DNA of 64,000 nt, from positions 62,001 to 126,000 of the forward strand of contig JADGPL010000007.1 in assembly GCA_017882455.1 (NCBI GenBank), read 5' to 3'. Positions 24,682 through 33,964 of the stretch are shown piece by piece. The notes under the pieces were generated by a model that was not told the DNA's origin, did no database searches, and saw nothing but the letters and a program-made list of their open reading frames with translations. Numbering within the stretch: position 1 is the first letter of the stretch; each line of letters starts with the position of its first letter. This stretch comes from Solirubrobacteraceae bacterium (GTDB lineage Bacteria > Actinomycetota > Thermoleophilia > Solirubrobacterales > Solirubrobacteraceae). A program made the translations under genes and the position numbers.

Positions 24682-25664
24682 TCTCTCGTCGGCTGGGCCG
24701 CGCGCTGGATTGGCGCTTCGGCGGCGTGGTCGGCCGCCTGGATTCGCTCAGGGCCGACGCGGCCCGGCTGCAGGCCCAAATCGAGGAGTGCAACGAGCGC
24801 GTCGCCGGACTGGTCGCCTCCGTCGAGGCCCTGAGGCAGCAGACGGCGGCGCTCGCCCGGGGGACTGCCGCCGCGAGCGAGCAGGCCGGCGAGATCTGGG
24901 AGCAGCGGACTCAACCGCTCCTGCGGACGCTCGTCGACGAGGATGCGGCGAACCGCCGCCGGCTTTATGACCTGCGCGCGAGTCGTGGATACGAGGACCC
25001 CTTCCGCGACCCCGACCCGCTGGTCTCGATCGCCGTCGCAACGATGGGCAGGGCCCTCCTGTTCGACAGGGCGCTCCCGTCGCTGCTCGCCCAGACGCAT
25101 TCCAACCTGGAGGTGATCGTGGTCGGAGACGCCGTGGCTTCGGAGATCGGCGAGAGGCTTGCTGCGCTCGGCGATCCGCGAGTGCGGTTCGCGAACCTGA
25201 CCCAGCGCATCACCGCCCATGGGGATCCCCGCAGGCACTGGCTGGTGGGGAGCACGATGGCCCGCAACGAGGCAGCCCGCCTCGCGCGTGGGGGCTGGCT
25301 CGTGCATTTCGACGACGACGACCACCTGCGCCCGGACGCGATCGCCTCACTGCTCGAGCTGGCGCGCACCCGGCGCGTCGAGGTGGCCTATGGCGGAGTC
25401 GAAGAGCACCATCCGGACGGCTCGCAGAGGACTCTCAGCGGCTTTCCACCGCGCCTGGGCAGCTTCAGCTGGGCCGGGGCCCTGATCCACGGCGGACTGA
25501 GGTTCTTCGAGCGCGAGCTCGTGGCGGCCCACCTTGAGATCCCGGGCGACATGTACGCCCTTGAGCGCATGCTGCGCGCGGGCGTGCGCTTCGCAGCGCT
25601 CGAGGCTCTCGTCGTGCTCGACTACTACCCCTCGACGCTGTGGGAGCCGCCGGGGGACTCCTGA
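24678..25664 (+). CDS. Glycosyltransferase family 2 with N-terminal coiled coil
   Basis: 328 residues from GTG 24678, chosen for the GTGA overlap with the acyltransferase stop. The first ~100 residues are helical and heptad-like (LDSLRADAARLQAQIEECN, ASVEALRQQTAAL), a likely coiled coil for oligomerisation. A GT2 domain follows: SIAVATMGRALLFDRALPSL, LEVIVVGDA, TMARNEAARLARGGWLVHFDDDDHLRP with the DXD at about 213-216. GVEEHHPDG and the MYALERML helix close the fold. Last gene of the exporter operon. It converges on the GT2 at 25683-26846 with 18 bases between stops. Confidence 0.82.
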   Translation: MISRRLGRALDWRFGGVVGRLDSLRADAARLQAQIEECNERVAGLVASVEALRQQTAALARGTAAASEQAGEIWEQRTQPLLRTLVDEDAANRRRLYDLRASRGYEDPFRDPDPLVSIAVATMGRALLFDRALPSLLAQTHSNLEVIVVGDAVASEIGERLAALGDPRVRFANLTQRITAHGDPRRHWLVGSTMARNEAARLARGGWLVHFDDDDHLRPDAIASLLELARTRRVEVAYGGVEEHHPDGSQRTLSGFPPRLGSFSWAGALIHGGLRFFERELVAAHLEIPGDMYALERMLRAGVRFAALEALVVLDYYPSTLWEPPGDS

Positions 25665-25682
25665 GCCGCACTGTGCGCGCGC

Positions 25683-26846
25683 TCAGCGGCTGTCGAAGGC
25701 CGAGCTCGCCGCCGCCTCATCAGCGGCCGCGCTCGACACCGTGCGGACGTTCAGGCGGGAGAGGGGAAGGCGGGCCAGGAGCCGATGGGCGGTGTGGTGC
25801 AGCACATGCCTGCGCAGGTATCCCTGCGTGCGAGCGAAGGTCTCCTCCTGGGACAGGGCGCGTCCCAGCACGCGGCGCTGCAGCAGCTCGGACTCCGAGC
25901 GACAGAGCTCCTGCTCGCGAGCGGTCTTCTGCTCTGCATGGACGCGAAAGGCACCCAGGTAGCGCGGGAGGCGCACGATCCGCGCGCCGGCCTCCTGGAA
26001 GCGAAGCAGCAGGTCCCAGTCGATCGCAAAGCTGAGGCTCGTGTCGATCTGGGCGCCCGCCCGCTCCCACAGCGAGCGCCGCCAGAAAAGGGTCTCCTGT
26101 GGGATGAAGTCGATCACCGGGAGGACCTCGTCGTCGTGCGGCGGGAGCACCCAGCGTCCGATCTCGCGGTCGTGCTCGTCGATCAGCACGCGGTGGCCGT
26201 AGACGGCGTCGACGTCCGGGTGCGCGGCGAAGTAGCGGGCCACATAGGCGAGCGAGCCCGGCAGCAGCAGATCGTCGGAGTTCAGGTAGGCCATGATCTC
26301 TCCGCTCGTACGCCTGAACCCGCGGTTGATCGCATCCCCCTGGCCGCCGTCGGGCTCGCTGGCCCACGCGCTCAGGCGCCCATCGAAGCGCTCGAGCACG
26401 CTCACGGTCTCGTCGCTCGAGCCACCGTCCTGCACCACGTACTCCAGCCGCGGATAGTGCTGGCTGAGGACGCTGCGGATGGTGCGCTCGAGGTAGCGCC
26501 CCTGCTGGTAGGAGGGCGTGACGATCGATATGCGCGGAGCGCCGTCGGGGATGTCGGTGCGCAGATAGCTCATCGGCACCTGCAGCGCCACCGGCGGATG
26601 GTGTCGCAGCATCCCCAGGCGCGGAGCGCTCCACTGGCGCAGGGCCGTTGCGGGCGAGCGCCGGTGGCGTCGCTCGACGTCTTCGTCGAGCGCGTGCTTG
26701 ACGTCGCGCACGCGCTCGGCGACCGCCGCCAGCGAGACGGCGAGCTCCTGTGCCGCCTCGCCGTCGAGCTCCGCCACGGCAATCTCCAGCCGCGTGGCGC
26801 ACTCGTCGAGAATGCGCCCCAGGTTGGTCTGCTCATCGCTTCGCAT
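25683..26846 (-). CDS. Glycosyltransferase family 2 with N-terminal helical extension
   Basis: 387 residues from ATG 26846; the frame is open upstream across the divergent gene but is not coding there. Residues 1-100 are mostly helical and acidic/basic mixed (LDECATRLEIAVAELDGEAA). The GT2 domain (about 104-320) has ISIVTPSYQQGRYLERTI, VQDGGSSDETV, GQGDAINRGF and AYLNSDDLLLPGS, then IDWDLLLRFQEAG. This combination is the WcaA-like subfamily found in many exopolysaccharide clusters. It is monocistronic and shares a 93-base divergent region with the gene at 26940. The C-terminal tail is rich in alanine and serine. Confidence 0.84.
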   Translation of the reverse strand: MRSDEQTNLGRILDECATRLEIAVAELDGEAAQELAVSLAAVAERVRDVKHALDEDVERRHRRSPATALRQWSAPRLGMLRHHPPVALQVPMSYLRTDIPDGAPRISIVTPSYQQGRYLERTIRSVLSQHYPRLEYVVQDGGSSDETVSVLERFDGRLSAWASEPDGGQGDAINRGFRRTSGEIMAYLNSDDLLLPGSLAYVARYFAAHPDVDAVYGHRVLIDEHDREIGRWVLPPHDDEVLPVIDFIPQETLFWRRSLWERAGAQIDTSLSFAIDWDLLLRFQEAGARIVRLPRYLGAFRVHAEQKTAREQELCRSESELLQRRVLGRALSQEETFARTQGYLRRHVLHHTAHRLLARLPLSRLNVRTVSSAAADEAAASSAFDSR

Positions 26847-26939
26847 GCGCGCTTGATGGTATGGGCGCCCGGCTTCGATCGGCGGGCCCCGGCCCGGCCC
26901 CCATGGTTCAGCCTCGCTCTGGCCCATAACATTGCGGCG

Positions 26940-27905
26940 ATGGACCTGAGCGGCAAGCGAGTGCTCGTCACCGGCGGGACGGGATTCCTCGGGGCCCGCG
27001 TCTGCGAGCAGCTGCGCGAGCGCGGTGCCGAAGTCCTGGCGGCAGGGCGGGCTGACGGGGACCTCACCGACAGCCGCGCCGTGACGGCCCTGCTCGCCCG
27101 CGCCCGTGCCCAGGTCGTCATCCACCTGGCCGCGGAGGTCGGCGGCATCGGCGCCAACCAGGCAAACCCGGGACGCTTCTTCTACGCCAACATGGCGATG
27201 GGCCTGCACCTGATCGAGCAGTGCCGCCACAGCGAGATCGAGAAGTTCGTGCAGGTCGGAACGGTCTGCTCATACCCCCGCGAGACCCCCGTGCCGTTTC
27301 GCGAGCAATCGCTGTGGGACGGATATCCGGAGGAAACCAACGCGCCCTACGGGATCGCCAAGAAGGCGCTGCTGGTGATGCTGCAGGCCTACCGCGAGCA
27401 GTACGGCTTTCCGGGCATCTATCTCATGCCGGCCAACCTCTACGGACCGGGCGACAACTTCGCGATCGCCTCGAGCCACGTGATCCCCGCGCTCATCCGG
27501 CGCTTCGAGCAGGTCCGCCGGGAGAACGCGCGCGAGGTCACCTGCTGGGGCTCCGGCGAGGCTTCACGGGAGTTCCTCTACGTGGAGGACTGCGCACGGG
27601 CGGTCGTGCTCGCCACCGAGCACTACAGCGACGGCGAGCCGGTGAACGTGGGGGCCGGGCGCGAGATCAAGATCCGCGAGCTCGCCGCGCTGCTCGCCGA
27701 GCTGAGCGGGTTCTCGGGCGCCATCCGCTGGGACCCCAGCCGCCCCGACGGGCAGCCGCGCCGCTCGCTCGACACGAACGCGGCCTCGGAGCGCTTCGGA
27801 TTCCGTGCGAGCACGCCCCTCGAGGACGGGCTGCGTGCGACCGTCGAGTGGTTTCGCCGTGAGGCTTACAGCGAGGAGCCGATCGCAGAGCTGGCGCCGC
27901 GGTGA
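26940..27905 (+). CDS. fcl: GDP-L-fucose synthase-like NAD-dependent epimerase/reductase
   Basis: 321 residues from ATG 26940. Extended short-chain dehydrogenase: VLVTGGTGFLGARV binds the cofactor; VGGIGANQANPGRFFYANMAM and GTVCSYP are strongly conserved in GDP-4-keto-6-deoxymannose 3,5-epimerase/4-reductases; the active-site tyrosine and lysine are in APYGIAKKAL (YxxxK). The C-terminal SREFLYVEDCARA and INVGAG-type (VNVGAG) motifs also fit the Fcl family. The reaction gives GDP-L-fucose from GDP-4-keto-6-deoxymannose; no GDP-mannose dehydratase (gmd) is in the window, so that gene must lie elsewhere if the call is right. It overlaps the next GT2 as GTGA. Confidence 0.85.
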   Translation: MDLSGKRVLVTGGTGFLGARVCEQLRERGAEVLAAGRADGDLTDSRAVTALLARARAQVVIHLAAEVGGIGANQANPGRFFYANMAMGLHLIEQCRHSEIEKFVQVGTVCSYPRETPVPFREQSLWDGYPEETNAPYGIAKKALLVMLQAYREQYGFPGIYLMPANLYGPGDNFAIASSHVIPALIRRFEQVRRENAREVTCWGSGEASREFLYVEDCARAVVLATEHYSDGEPVNVGAGREIKIRELAALLAELSGFSGAIRWDPSRPDGQPRRSLDTNAASERFGFRASTPLEDGLRATVEWFRREAYSEEPIAELAPR

Positions 27906-29380
27906 GCACACCGCTGATCACCGTGCTCGTTCCGCTGATCGACGCGCGCGGCGATGCCGCCGAGCACATCAGCTCGTGGACGCGCGGGCAGTCGCTGGCA
28001 CGCGAGCGCTACCAGGTGATCGTCGCCGCCCCACCAGGCGAGGAGGAGATGCGCCGGCGGGTGAGCGAGATCCTCGGCGAGGGCGATGAGCTGATCGTCG
28101 TGCACGAGGAGGGCCTCAGCCTGTATGACGCGGCCGCCGCACAGGCGGAGGCCGACTGGCTGCTTCCCACCGAGAGCCACTGCCTCGGCGCGCGAGACTG
28201 CCTCGCGGAGATCGTCGCGGCGATCGAGCGCGATCCCGGGCTCGAGGCGATGACGCTGGAGCACGGTCACGTGACGAGCACGGCCGTGGACAGACAGTGC
28301 GCTCGCTGGTTCGGCGACGTGTACGACATTTGGCGCCAGCCGGGAGAGTGGAAGCGCCTCAATCTCGTCGGCTTCGCGATACGCCGCGAGCTCTATCTCG
28401 CCGAGGGCGGGCTCGACGGACGCTTCGGGCTGTTCTCCTCCTTCGTCCTCGGGGCGAGGCTCGACCGGCGCGGCGTGCCGATCCCCCACCTCGCCTCGGC
28501 GCGGGTGGACCACGTCCACACCCACGGAATCCGTGCGCACCACGACCACGCCGCCGAGCACGCCTATCGGGAGTGCGACGCGAGGACCGTCTTCGACACC
28601 GAGTTCTGCGAGCGCTACTTCGGCTACTCGCACACCTGGGGAAACGCCGCCCGCTTCCGCGCCGAGGTGGCGCGCCCGACGGCGCTGGCGCTCGCGCGCT
28701 CGCTGCTGCGGGGCGCGCGCCGGCACGAGCACGCGCTGGCGGACCTCGGCCGCGAGCTGCTCGGCTGGATCGGTCCCGCGCTCGGCGGCGTGCGCCCGCA
28801 CCTCGCCGCGCGCAAGCTGCGGTTTCTCGCCACGGAGCTCGCAGCGGACCGGCTGCCGCTCCCCGTCGAGGTCAAGTTCGAGCAGTTCATGCAGGCGCTG
28901 CACGAGATCAGCGAGCTAACGCAGCTGAGGTGGATCCGAGAGCACGCCGACCCCCGCCTGGCTGCGCTCTCCGAGAGCGGGCGCCGGACGATCGGGGAGC
29001 TCGAGGGGGTCCTCGTCGCAACCCACGGGCTGGAGAGCCACGAGGGCCAGGCGTTCCGCTGGACCGAGCCCGCCTGCTCGATGCAGATCCGCACACCGGA
29101 GCGCGGGGGCGAGCTGCGCGTACGGACCGGGGGGCTGCGCGGCGCACCGCTGGACTACGTACGCGACGTCTACGTCGGCGCCCGGCGCGTCGCCCGCGAT
29201 CGCCTGCGCGAAGAGGACGAGGGCACACTCGTCATCCCGCTGCCCCGGGCACCCGGCCGTCGGCGCGCAGTGCCGATCTCGGTCATTTGCGAGCCACTGC
29301 TGCCCGCCCGCGACGGGTCGCTCGACAGCCGCCGCCTGGGGCTGCCTGTCTTCTCACTCGAGCTGGCCGCAGTGGCCTGA
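27902..29380 (+). CDS. Atypical glycosyltransferase family 2 with C-terminal beta domain
   Basis: 492 residues from GTG 27902. The start (LITVLVPLIDARGDAAEHI) follows the GT2 pattern, but the position of the DXD motif reads LLPTESHCLG, without a second acidic residue. The middle part has ELYLAEGGLDGRFG, as expected for the acceptor region. Residues ~240-370 are helical; the last ~110 residues (FRWTEPACSMQIRTP, TLVIPLPRAPG, RLGLPVFSLEL) form a beta-rich domain also seen at the ends of other GTs of this group. Metal-independent catalysis or a structural role is possible. It lies between the epimerase gene and a GT4, four bases before the latter. Confidence 0.7.
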   Translation: MSTPLITVLVPLIDARGDAAEHISSWTRGQSLARERYQVIVAAPPGEEEMRRRVSEILGEGDELIVVHEEGLSLYDAAAAQAEADWLLPTESHCLGARDCLAEIVAAIERDPGLEAMTLEHGHVTSTAVDRQCARWFGDVYDIWRQPGEWKRLNLVGFAIRRELYLAEGGLDGRFGLFSSFVLGARLDRRGVPIPHLASARVDHVHTHGIRAHHDHAAEHAYRECDARTVFDTEFCERYFGYSHTWGNAARFRAEVARPTALALARSLLRGARRHEHALADLGRELLGWIGPALGGVRPHLAARKLRFLATELAADRLPLPVEVKFEQFMQALHEISELTQLRWIREHADPRLAALSESGRRTIGELEGVLVATHGLESHEGQAFRWTEPACSMQIRTPERGGELRVRTGGLRGAPLDYVRDVYVGARRVARDRLREEDEGTLVIPLPRAPGRRRAVPISVICEPLLPARDGSLDSRRLGLPVFSLELAAVA

Positions 29381-29384
29381 GCCC

Positions 29385-30770
29385 GTGCCGGACGCGTCGG
29401 GGACCGAAGCGCTCGCGCCCGCCTCCTCCGCACGGGCGAGCCCCGGGCGTCTGCGCAGAGTGCTGATCGTCAACACCGCCGATGCGGGCGGAGGCGCCGA
29501 GCGCCAGGCGATGGCGCTCCTCGACGGCCTGCAGTCGGCTGGGGTGGACACGCACCTGCTGGTCGGCGCGAAGCACACCGACCACGAGCGCGTGATCTCC
29601 ATGTACGCGAGCCCACACGTCGACTATCGCCCCTACCAGCCGCGTCTGCGACGGAGGCTGACGCGCGCACGATGGCTGCTCGACCGCCGGCTCGGACGAG
29701 AGGACTTCGAGCACCCGCTCACCCGTCATACGCTGGAGATGGCGGGCACGCCGCCTGAGCTGCTGCTCTGCCAGAACCTGCACGGCGGCTACTTCGACCT
29801 GCGCATGCTGCCGGCGCTCTCGCGGCAGGCTCCGCTCGTGCTCTCGCTCAACGACTCCTGGCTGTTCACCGGCCACTGCGCCTGCCCGCTGGAGTGCGGG
29901 CGCTGGCAGAGCGGCTGCGGAAGCTGCCCCGACCTGGAGATCCCGCCCGCCGTCAGCCGCGACGCCACCGCCGCCAACTGGCGGCGCAAGCGCGACATCC
30001 TGGCGCACACGCGGGTCTGGGCGCTGGCGCCCACGCGCTGGATGCTCGAGCGGGCCAGCCGGTCGCTGCTCGGCCCCGGACTGCAGGGCGGGCGCGTGGT
30101 GGCGCATGGAGTGGACGTGCAGACATTCTCGCCCGGCTCGCGCTCGGCTGCCCGACAGGCACTGGGCCTCGACCCAGACGCGAGGATCCTGCTCTACGTC
30201 GCCAATCTCGGCGCCGCCAACCCGACGAAGGACTTCGCCACCCTACGCCGCGCGCTCGAGCGCGCGGCCCGCGCCGAACCCCCAGGCGGCGACCCCGGAG
30301 CAGATGGGCGACTCGAGCTGCTCGTCGTCGGAGCCGAGCAGCCACAGGAGCAGATCGCCGAGAGCGTCACCGTCCGCCACCTGCCCCACTGTGCCTCGCG
30401 CGACCGCCTGGCCGAGCTCTATCGCGCCAGCGACCTCTACGTCCACAGCGCGCGCGAGGAGTCCTTCTCGCTGACGACCGCCGAGGCCCTCGCGTGCGGG
30501 ATCCCCGCGGTGGTCGCCGCCGGAGGCGGCGTGGGCGAAGTCGTGGAGCATGAGCGCACCGGCCTGCGGCTCGAGGCGGGCGACGATGGGGCACTCGCCG
30601 CGGCCCTGCTGGCCCTGCTCGCCGACCCCGAGCGCCGCCGGCGTATGGGCGTGGCGGCAGCCGAGTCTGCGCGAGCGCGCTTCGACTCCCGGCGCAGCGT
30701 CGCCGAGACGCTCGCCTGGTGCGAACAGGCGGCGGGCGAGTGGGCCGATGCCCGTCCCGGACACCCCTAG
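29385..30770 (+). CDS. Glycosyltransferase family 4 (WcaI/colanic-type with Cys-rich loop)
   Basis: 461 residues from GTG 29385. GT-B fold: VLIVNTADAGGGAERQAMALL at the start; TKDFATLRRALERA, and in the donor domain HSAREESFSLTTAEALACG with the EX7E pattern. Between the domains the protein has SLNDSWLFTGHCACPLECG, GCGSCPDLEIP: the Cys-rich loop HCxxxxxCxxWxxxCGxCP of a well-known GT4 subgroup in exopolysaccharide clusters, perhaps metal-binding or structural. It ends with TAG sharing CTAG with the opposing NRPS stop. The last gene of a three-gene operon with the fucose-synthase-like gene. Confidence 0.86.
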   Translation: MPDASGTEALAPASSARASPGRLRRVLIVNTADAGGGAERQAMALLDGLQSAGVDTHLLVGAKHTDHERVISMYASPHVDYRPYQPRLRRRLTRARWLLDRRLGREDFEHPLTRHTLEMAGTPPELLLCQNLHGGYFDLRMLPALSRQAPLVLSLNDSWLFTGHCACPLECGRWQSGCGSCPDLEIPPAVSRDATAANWRRKRDILAHTRVWALAPTRWMLERASRSLLGPGLQGGRVVAHGVDVQTFSPGSRSAARQALGLDPDARILLYVANLGAANPTKDFATLRRALERAARAEPPGGDPGADGRLELLVVGAEQPQEQIAESVTVRHLPHCASRDRLAELYRASDLYVHSAREESFSLTTAEALACGIPAVVAAGGGVGEVVEHERTGLRLEAGDDGALAAALLALLADPERRRRMGVAAAESARARFDSRRSVAETLAWCEQAAGEWADARPGHP

Positions 30771-33700
30771 CCTTCGCCGCTGCGCTCCACGAGCTCCCAC
30801 AGAGGACGATCGCGATCGCCGCAGAGCTCGGCCGCGAGGCGCCTGTATCGCCCTATGAACGCCGCCACGCGGGTCGGGTCATACACGTTGGCGTCGAAGT
30901 CGGTGCGGCACTCATCCTGCTCACGCAGGCGATCCACGAAGAAGCAGAAGCCCGAGGGCATGTAGTGCTCCATCGTGTGCGTCGGCGGGCCGAGCTCCAG
31001 GCCCGCGAAGCGCAGCGGCGGGCGGGCCTCTTTGAGCGCGAACACGGTCTCGATCCCCGGTGGGCTCTTGCCCTCACGGGCGAGCTCCTCCATCAGCGTC
31101 TCGTAGGGCAGATCGGCGTGGTCGTTGACGTCGAGCACCTCCGCGCGCACGAGCGCCAGCCAGCCGCCGACCGTCACCTCGCCCGGTACGGTCAGCCGCA
31201 CGGCCGCCAACTGCGTGAAGCAGCCGAACATCCCGAGCGTCTCGCTCTGGCGGCGGGTGGTGACATAGGTGCCGAAGATGAGCTCCCGCTCTCCCGTCTC
31301 GGCCGCGAGCAGCGCGGCGTAGAGGGCCATGCGCACCATGTAGTAGGTCGCCCCGGCCTCGCGCGCCAGTTCGGCCAGCCCATCCGTGACCGCCGGCTGC
31401 AGACCCCAATGGATCACGCCCTCGCGCGGGTGCACGCCCGAGACCGGCGCCGGGCGCCTGAACGGTGGGGCGGTCGCGCGCTCGGCCCGCACCTCGCGCC
31501 AGCGCGCCAGCAGCCTGCTGTGACGCGGCCCTCCGCTCCTCATGCGCTCGCGCTGCCAGGCGGCCACGTCCCCGTAGCTCAGGGGAAGCTCGTCCTCCAG
31601 CGGCGGCGGCTCGCCGCCGCTCAGCGCTCCGTAGACCTGCGCGAGCTCGTTCATGAACATGCTCCACGAGGGCCCGTCGCAGGTGATGTGGTGCACCACG
31701 CGCAGTAGCTGATGCTCGCGCTTGCCCAGCCGCACGAGCGCGAGGCGCAGCAGCGGTCCTCGTTCGAGGTCGAAGAGCGCGCGTGCGAGCTCACGCAGGA
31801 TCGCGGCCGCACGCGCGGGCGGGTCGGGGTCCCCGCTCACGTCCAGCAGCCTCATCTCGGTGGCCCGGGCAGGCTCGATCACCTGCAGGAGGCGGCCGTC
31901 GCGCTCGGCGAAGGTCGTGCGCAGCGCCGGGTGACGGCGGATGAGATGGTCGTAGCTCCTGCGCAGCGCATCGCCGTCGAGATCGCCGCGGATCGCCGCG
32001 GCGGCGGCGAGCACCCAGCGGCGGGCCTCCTCTGGCACCTGGCAGTGGCGCCATATGCGCTCCTGGGCGAACGACGCCGGCTGGGGCTCCCCGGGCGGAG
32101 ACCCACAGAGCGGCGGATCTGGGCCTCCGCTGGCCGTGGCGCGCAGGCGCGCCACGAGCCCGGCGAGCCCGGCGATCGTCGGCTGGCACGCGTATGCGCC
32201 CATCCCAACCTGGATCCCGAGCGCGCTGCCCATCCCGACCGCCACCTCAGCGGCGGCGAGCGAGTCCCCGCCGATCTCGAAGAAGTCCTGCTCGCGGCCG
32301 AAGCCCTCGCGCCCGAGCACCCGTGCCCATAGCGCGGCGATCAGCTCCTCGGTCTCACCCGTGGGCATCGCGCGCGGCCGCTCCTCCGGCGCAGCCGAGT
32401 CGGCCAGGACGCGCTCAGGGGAGCGCATCCTCCTCAGGCCGGCTCGATCGAGCTTCCCGTGCGGAGTCAGTGGGAGCTCGTCCAAGAGCACGAAGCGCAC
32501 CGGCACCGCGTGATCGGGGAGGCGCTCGCGCAGCGCACCGCGCAGCTCGGCCGTCGAGGGCACCCGCTCGACGGTCGGCGAGACGTAAGCGACCAGCCGG
32601 GTCTCGCCCTCCTTGGAGTCATCCGCAAGGACCGCCGCACCGCCCACACCGGCCAGCCCCCCGAGCGCCGTCTCGACCTCCGCCAGCGACACGCGGTTGC
32701 CCCGGATCTTCACCAGGTCATCGACGCGACCGAGCACCGTCAGCAGACCATCCGCGTCGCGATATCCGAGATCGCCCGTACGGAAGAGGGCGGCCCCCTC
32801 GCCGTCGCCGTCGCCTTCGCCGGCGCCGGCGCCGGCGAAGCGCTGCGCCGTGAGCTCCGCCTCGCCCCAGTAGCCGGGCGAGAGATGGCGAGATCGCACG
32901 AAGATCTCCCCCATCTCCCCCGGCGCCGGCTCCGAGCCGTCGGGCGCGCGAAGCAGGACCTCGATGCCCTGCGCCGGGCGTCCGGCGGGCAGGGGCCCCC
33001 GGCGGAGCTTTGCCTCGCGGCCGATGATGTGCTGGGTGATGGCGCCGGTCTCGGAGGAGGAGTAGGTGTTGGCAAAGGCGCAGTGGGCCGGGAAGCGCGC
33101 GCGCCAGGCCTCGTGATCGCTCGCCAGCGCGCGCTCGGATCCCAGCCGCACGAGGCGGATCGCCGGCAGTCCGGCGTCATCGAGTACCGACAGGAAGCGG
33201 CGAAACAGGGACGCCGAGGCGATCAGCACCGTCACCCCGGTCTCCCGCAGCCACTCCGCGAGCCCGTTCATCCCGCACTCGTGGACCGGGAAGGGGCAGA
33301 GTGCCGCGCCGTTGAGCAGCGTGGTCCATACCGTTCCCGCGCCCTGGCCTCCGCTGGGCGATGCCAGCAGCACGATCCTGTCGTCGGCGCGCAGGCCGAG
33401 CCCGTTGCTGTGGCGCAGCACGTTGTGCAGGACGTTGCGGTGACTCTGGGCCACCGCCACCGGGCTACCGGTCGAGCCGGAGGTGCACATCAGCACCGCG
33501 AGATCGTCCGCCGCGATCGCGATCACGGGCGCCTCGTGGGGAGAGGCGTCCGGACGCTCGTCCACCACGAGCATCGACGAGTCGGCAAAGCCCGCAGCCA
33601 GCGCCCGCTCGCGCTGAGGATCGTCGGCGAGCACGAGCGTCGGCGCGGTGTCCTCGCGCAGGCGCGCCAAGCGGCTGGGCGGGTCGCCCGGGTTGAGCAC

Positions 33701-33964
33701 GACGACGATCGCACCGGCCTTCAGCACGGCGAGCTGGGCCGCCATCAGCGGCGCGTCGTGACGCATCAGCAGCGCCACGCGCTCGCCGCCAGCGACCCCC
33801 GCGTCGAGCAGCGCCGCGGCCAGCCGGTTAGACGCCGCGTCGAGCTCGGCGTAGGTTGGCTGCCAGGCGGTGCCCGCGATCGCCGGTGCACTCGGACGAG
33901 CCGCCACCTGGGCCTCGAAACACGCTGGGATCGAGGCGACGGTGTCGGCGAGCTGCCAGCTCAT
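30767..33964 (-). CDS. Nonribosomal peptide synthetase, A-T-C domain order
   Basis: 1065 residues, start ATG 33964 overlapping the preceding stop as ATGA. Adenylation domain (about 10-510): CTSGSTGSPVAV at ~160 (the usual Lys of SGTTGxPKG is missing), TYSSSETGA, FRTGDLGY, GRVDDLVKIRGNRVSLAEVE, and the catalytic lysine in PHGKLDR near 503. In the A4 region the Asp that holds the amino group of amino acids appears as Gly (SGGQGAG), so a substrate without alpha-amine is possible. Carrier domain: FFEIGGDSLAA with Ser near 566. Condensation domain (about 635-1060): HHITCDG near 755, intact. No thioesterase. The terminal C domain may release the product onto an amine or hydroxyl. It is last in a seven-gene operon of glycosyltransferases and oxidoreductases. 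Confidence 0.9.
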   Translation of the reverse strand: MSWQLADTVASIPACFEAQVAARPSAPAIAGTAWQPTYAELDAASNRLAAALLDAGVAGGERVALLMRHDAPLMAAQLAVLKAGAIVVVLNPGDPPSRLARLREDTAPTLVLADDPQRERALAAGFADSSMLVVDERPDASPHEAPVIAIAADDLAVLMCTSGSTGSPVAVAQSHRNVLHNVLRHSNGLGLRADDRIVLLASPSGGQGAGTVWTTLLNGAALCPFPVHECGMNGLAEWLRETGVTVLIASASLFRRFLSVLDDAGLPAIRLVRLGSERALASDHEAWRARFPAHCAFANTYSSSETGAITQHIIGREAKLRRGPLPAGRPAQGIEVLLRAPDGSEPAPGEMGEIFVRSRHLSPGYWGEAELTAQRFAGAGAGEGDGDGEGAALFRTGDLGYRDADGLLTVLGRVDDLVKIRGNRVSLAEVETALGGLAGVGGAAVLADDSKEGETRLVAYVSPTVERVPSTAELRGALRERLPDHAVPVRFVLLDELPLTPHGKLDRAGLRRMRSPERVLADSAAPEERPRAMPTGETEELIAALWARVLGREGFGREQDFFEIGGDSLAAAEVAVGMGSALGIQVGMGAYACQPTIAGLAGLVARLRATASGGPDPPLCGSPPGEPQPASFAQERIWRHCQVPEEARRWVLAAAAAIRGDLDGDALRRSYDHLIRRHPALRTTFAERDGRLLQVIEPARATEMRLLDVSGDPDPPARAAAILRELARALFDLERGPLLRLALVRLGKREHQLLRVVHHITCDGPSWSMFMNELAQVYGALSGGEPPPLEDELPLSYGDVAAWQRERMRSGGPRHSRLLARWREVRAERATAPPFRRPAPVSGVHPREGVIHWGLQPAVTDGLAELAREAGATYYMVRMALYAALLAAETGERELIFGTYVTTRRQSETLGMFGCFTQLAAVRLTVPGEVTVGGWLALVRAEVLDVNDHADLPYETLMEELAREGKSPPGIETVFALKEARPPLRFAGLELGPPTHTMEHYMPSGFCFFVDRLREQDECRTDFDANVYDPTRVAAFIGRYRRLAAELCGDRDRPLWELVERSGEG
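32801..32837 (-). repeat. Short GC-rich hexamer-like repeats inside the NRPS adenylation domain
   Basis: Simple repeats of the gccgtc and gccggc type run for about 37 bases. They encode the linker AGAGEGDGDGEGA between the A6 and A7 motifs. The run is in frame and adds a flexible acidic loop absent from typical adenylation domains; slippage here would alter the linker length or the frame. Confidence 0.6.

Noticed and set aside
30767-31100. Thioesterase or reductase domain at the NRPS end
   Set aside because: The protein ends within the condensation domain; no GxSxG or NAD-binding motif follows.
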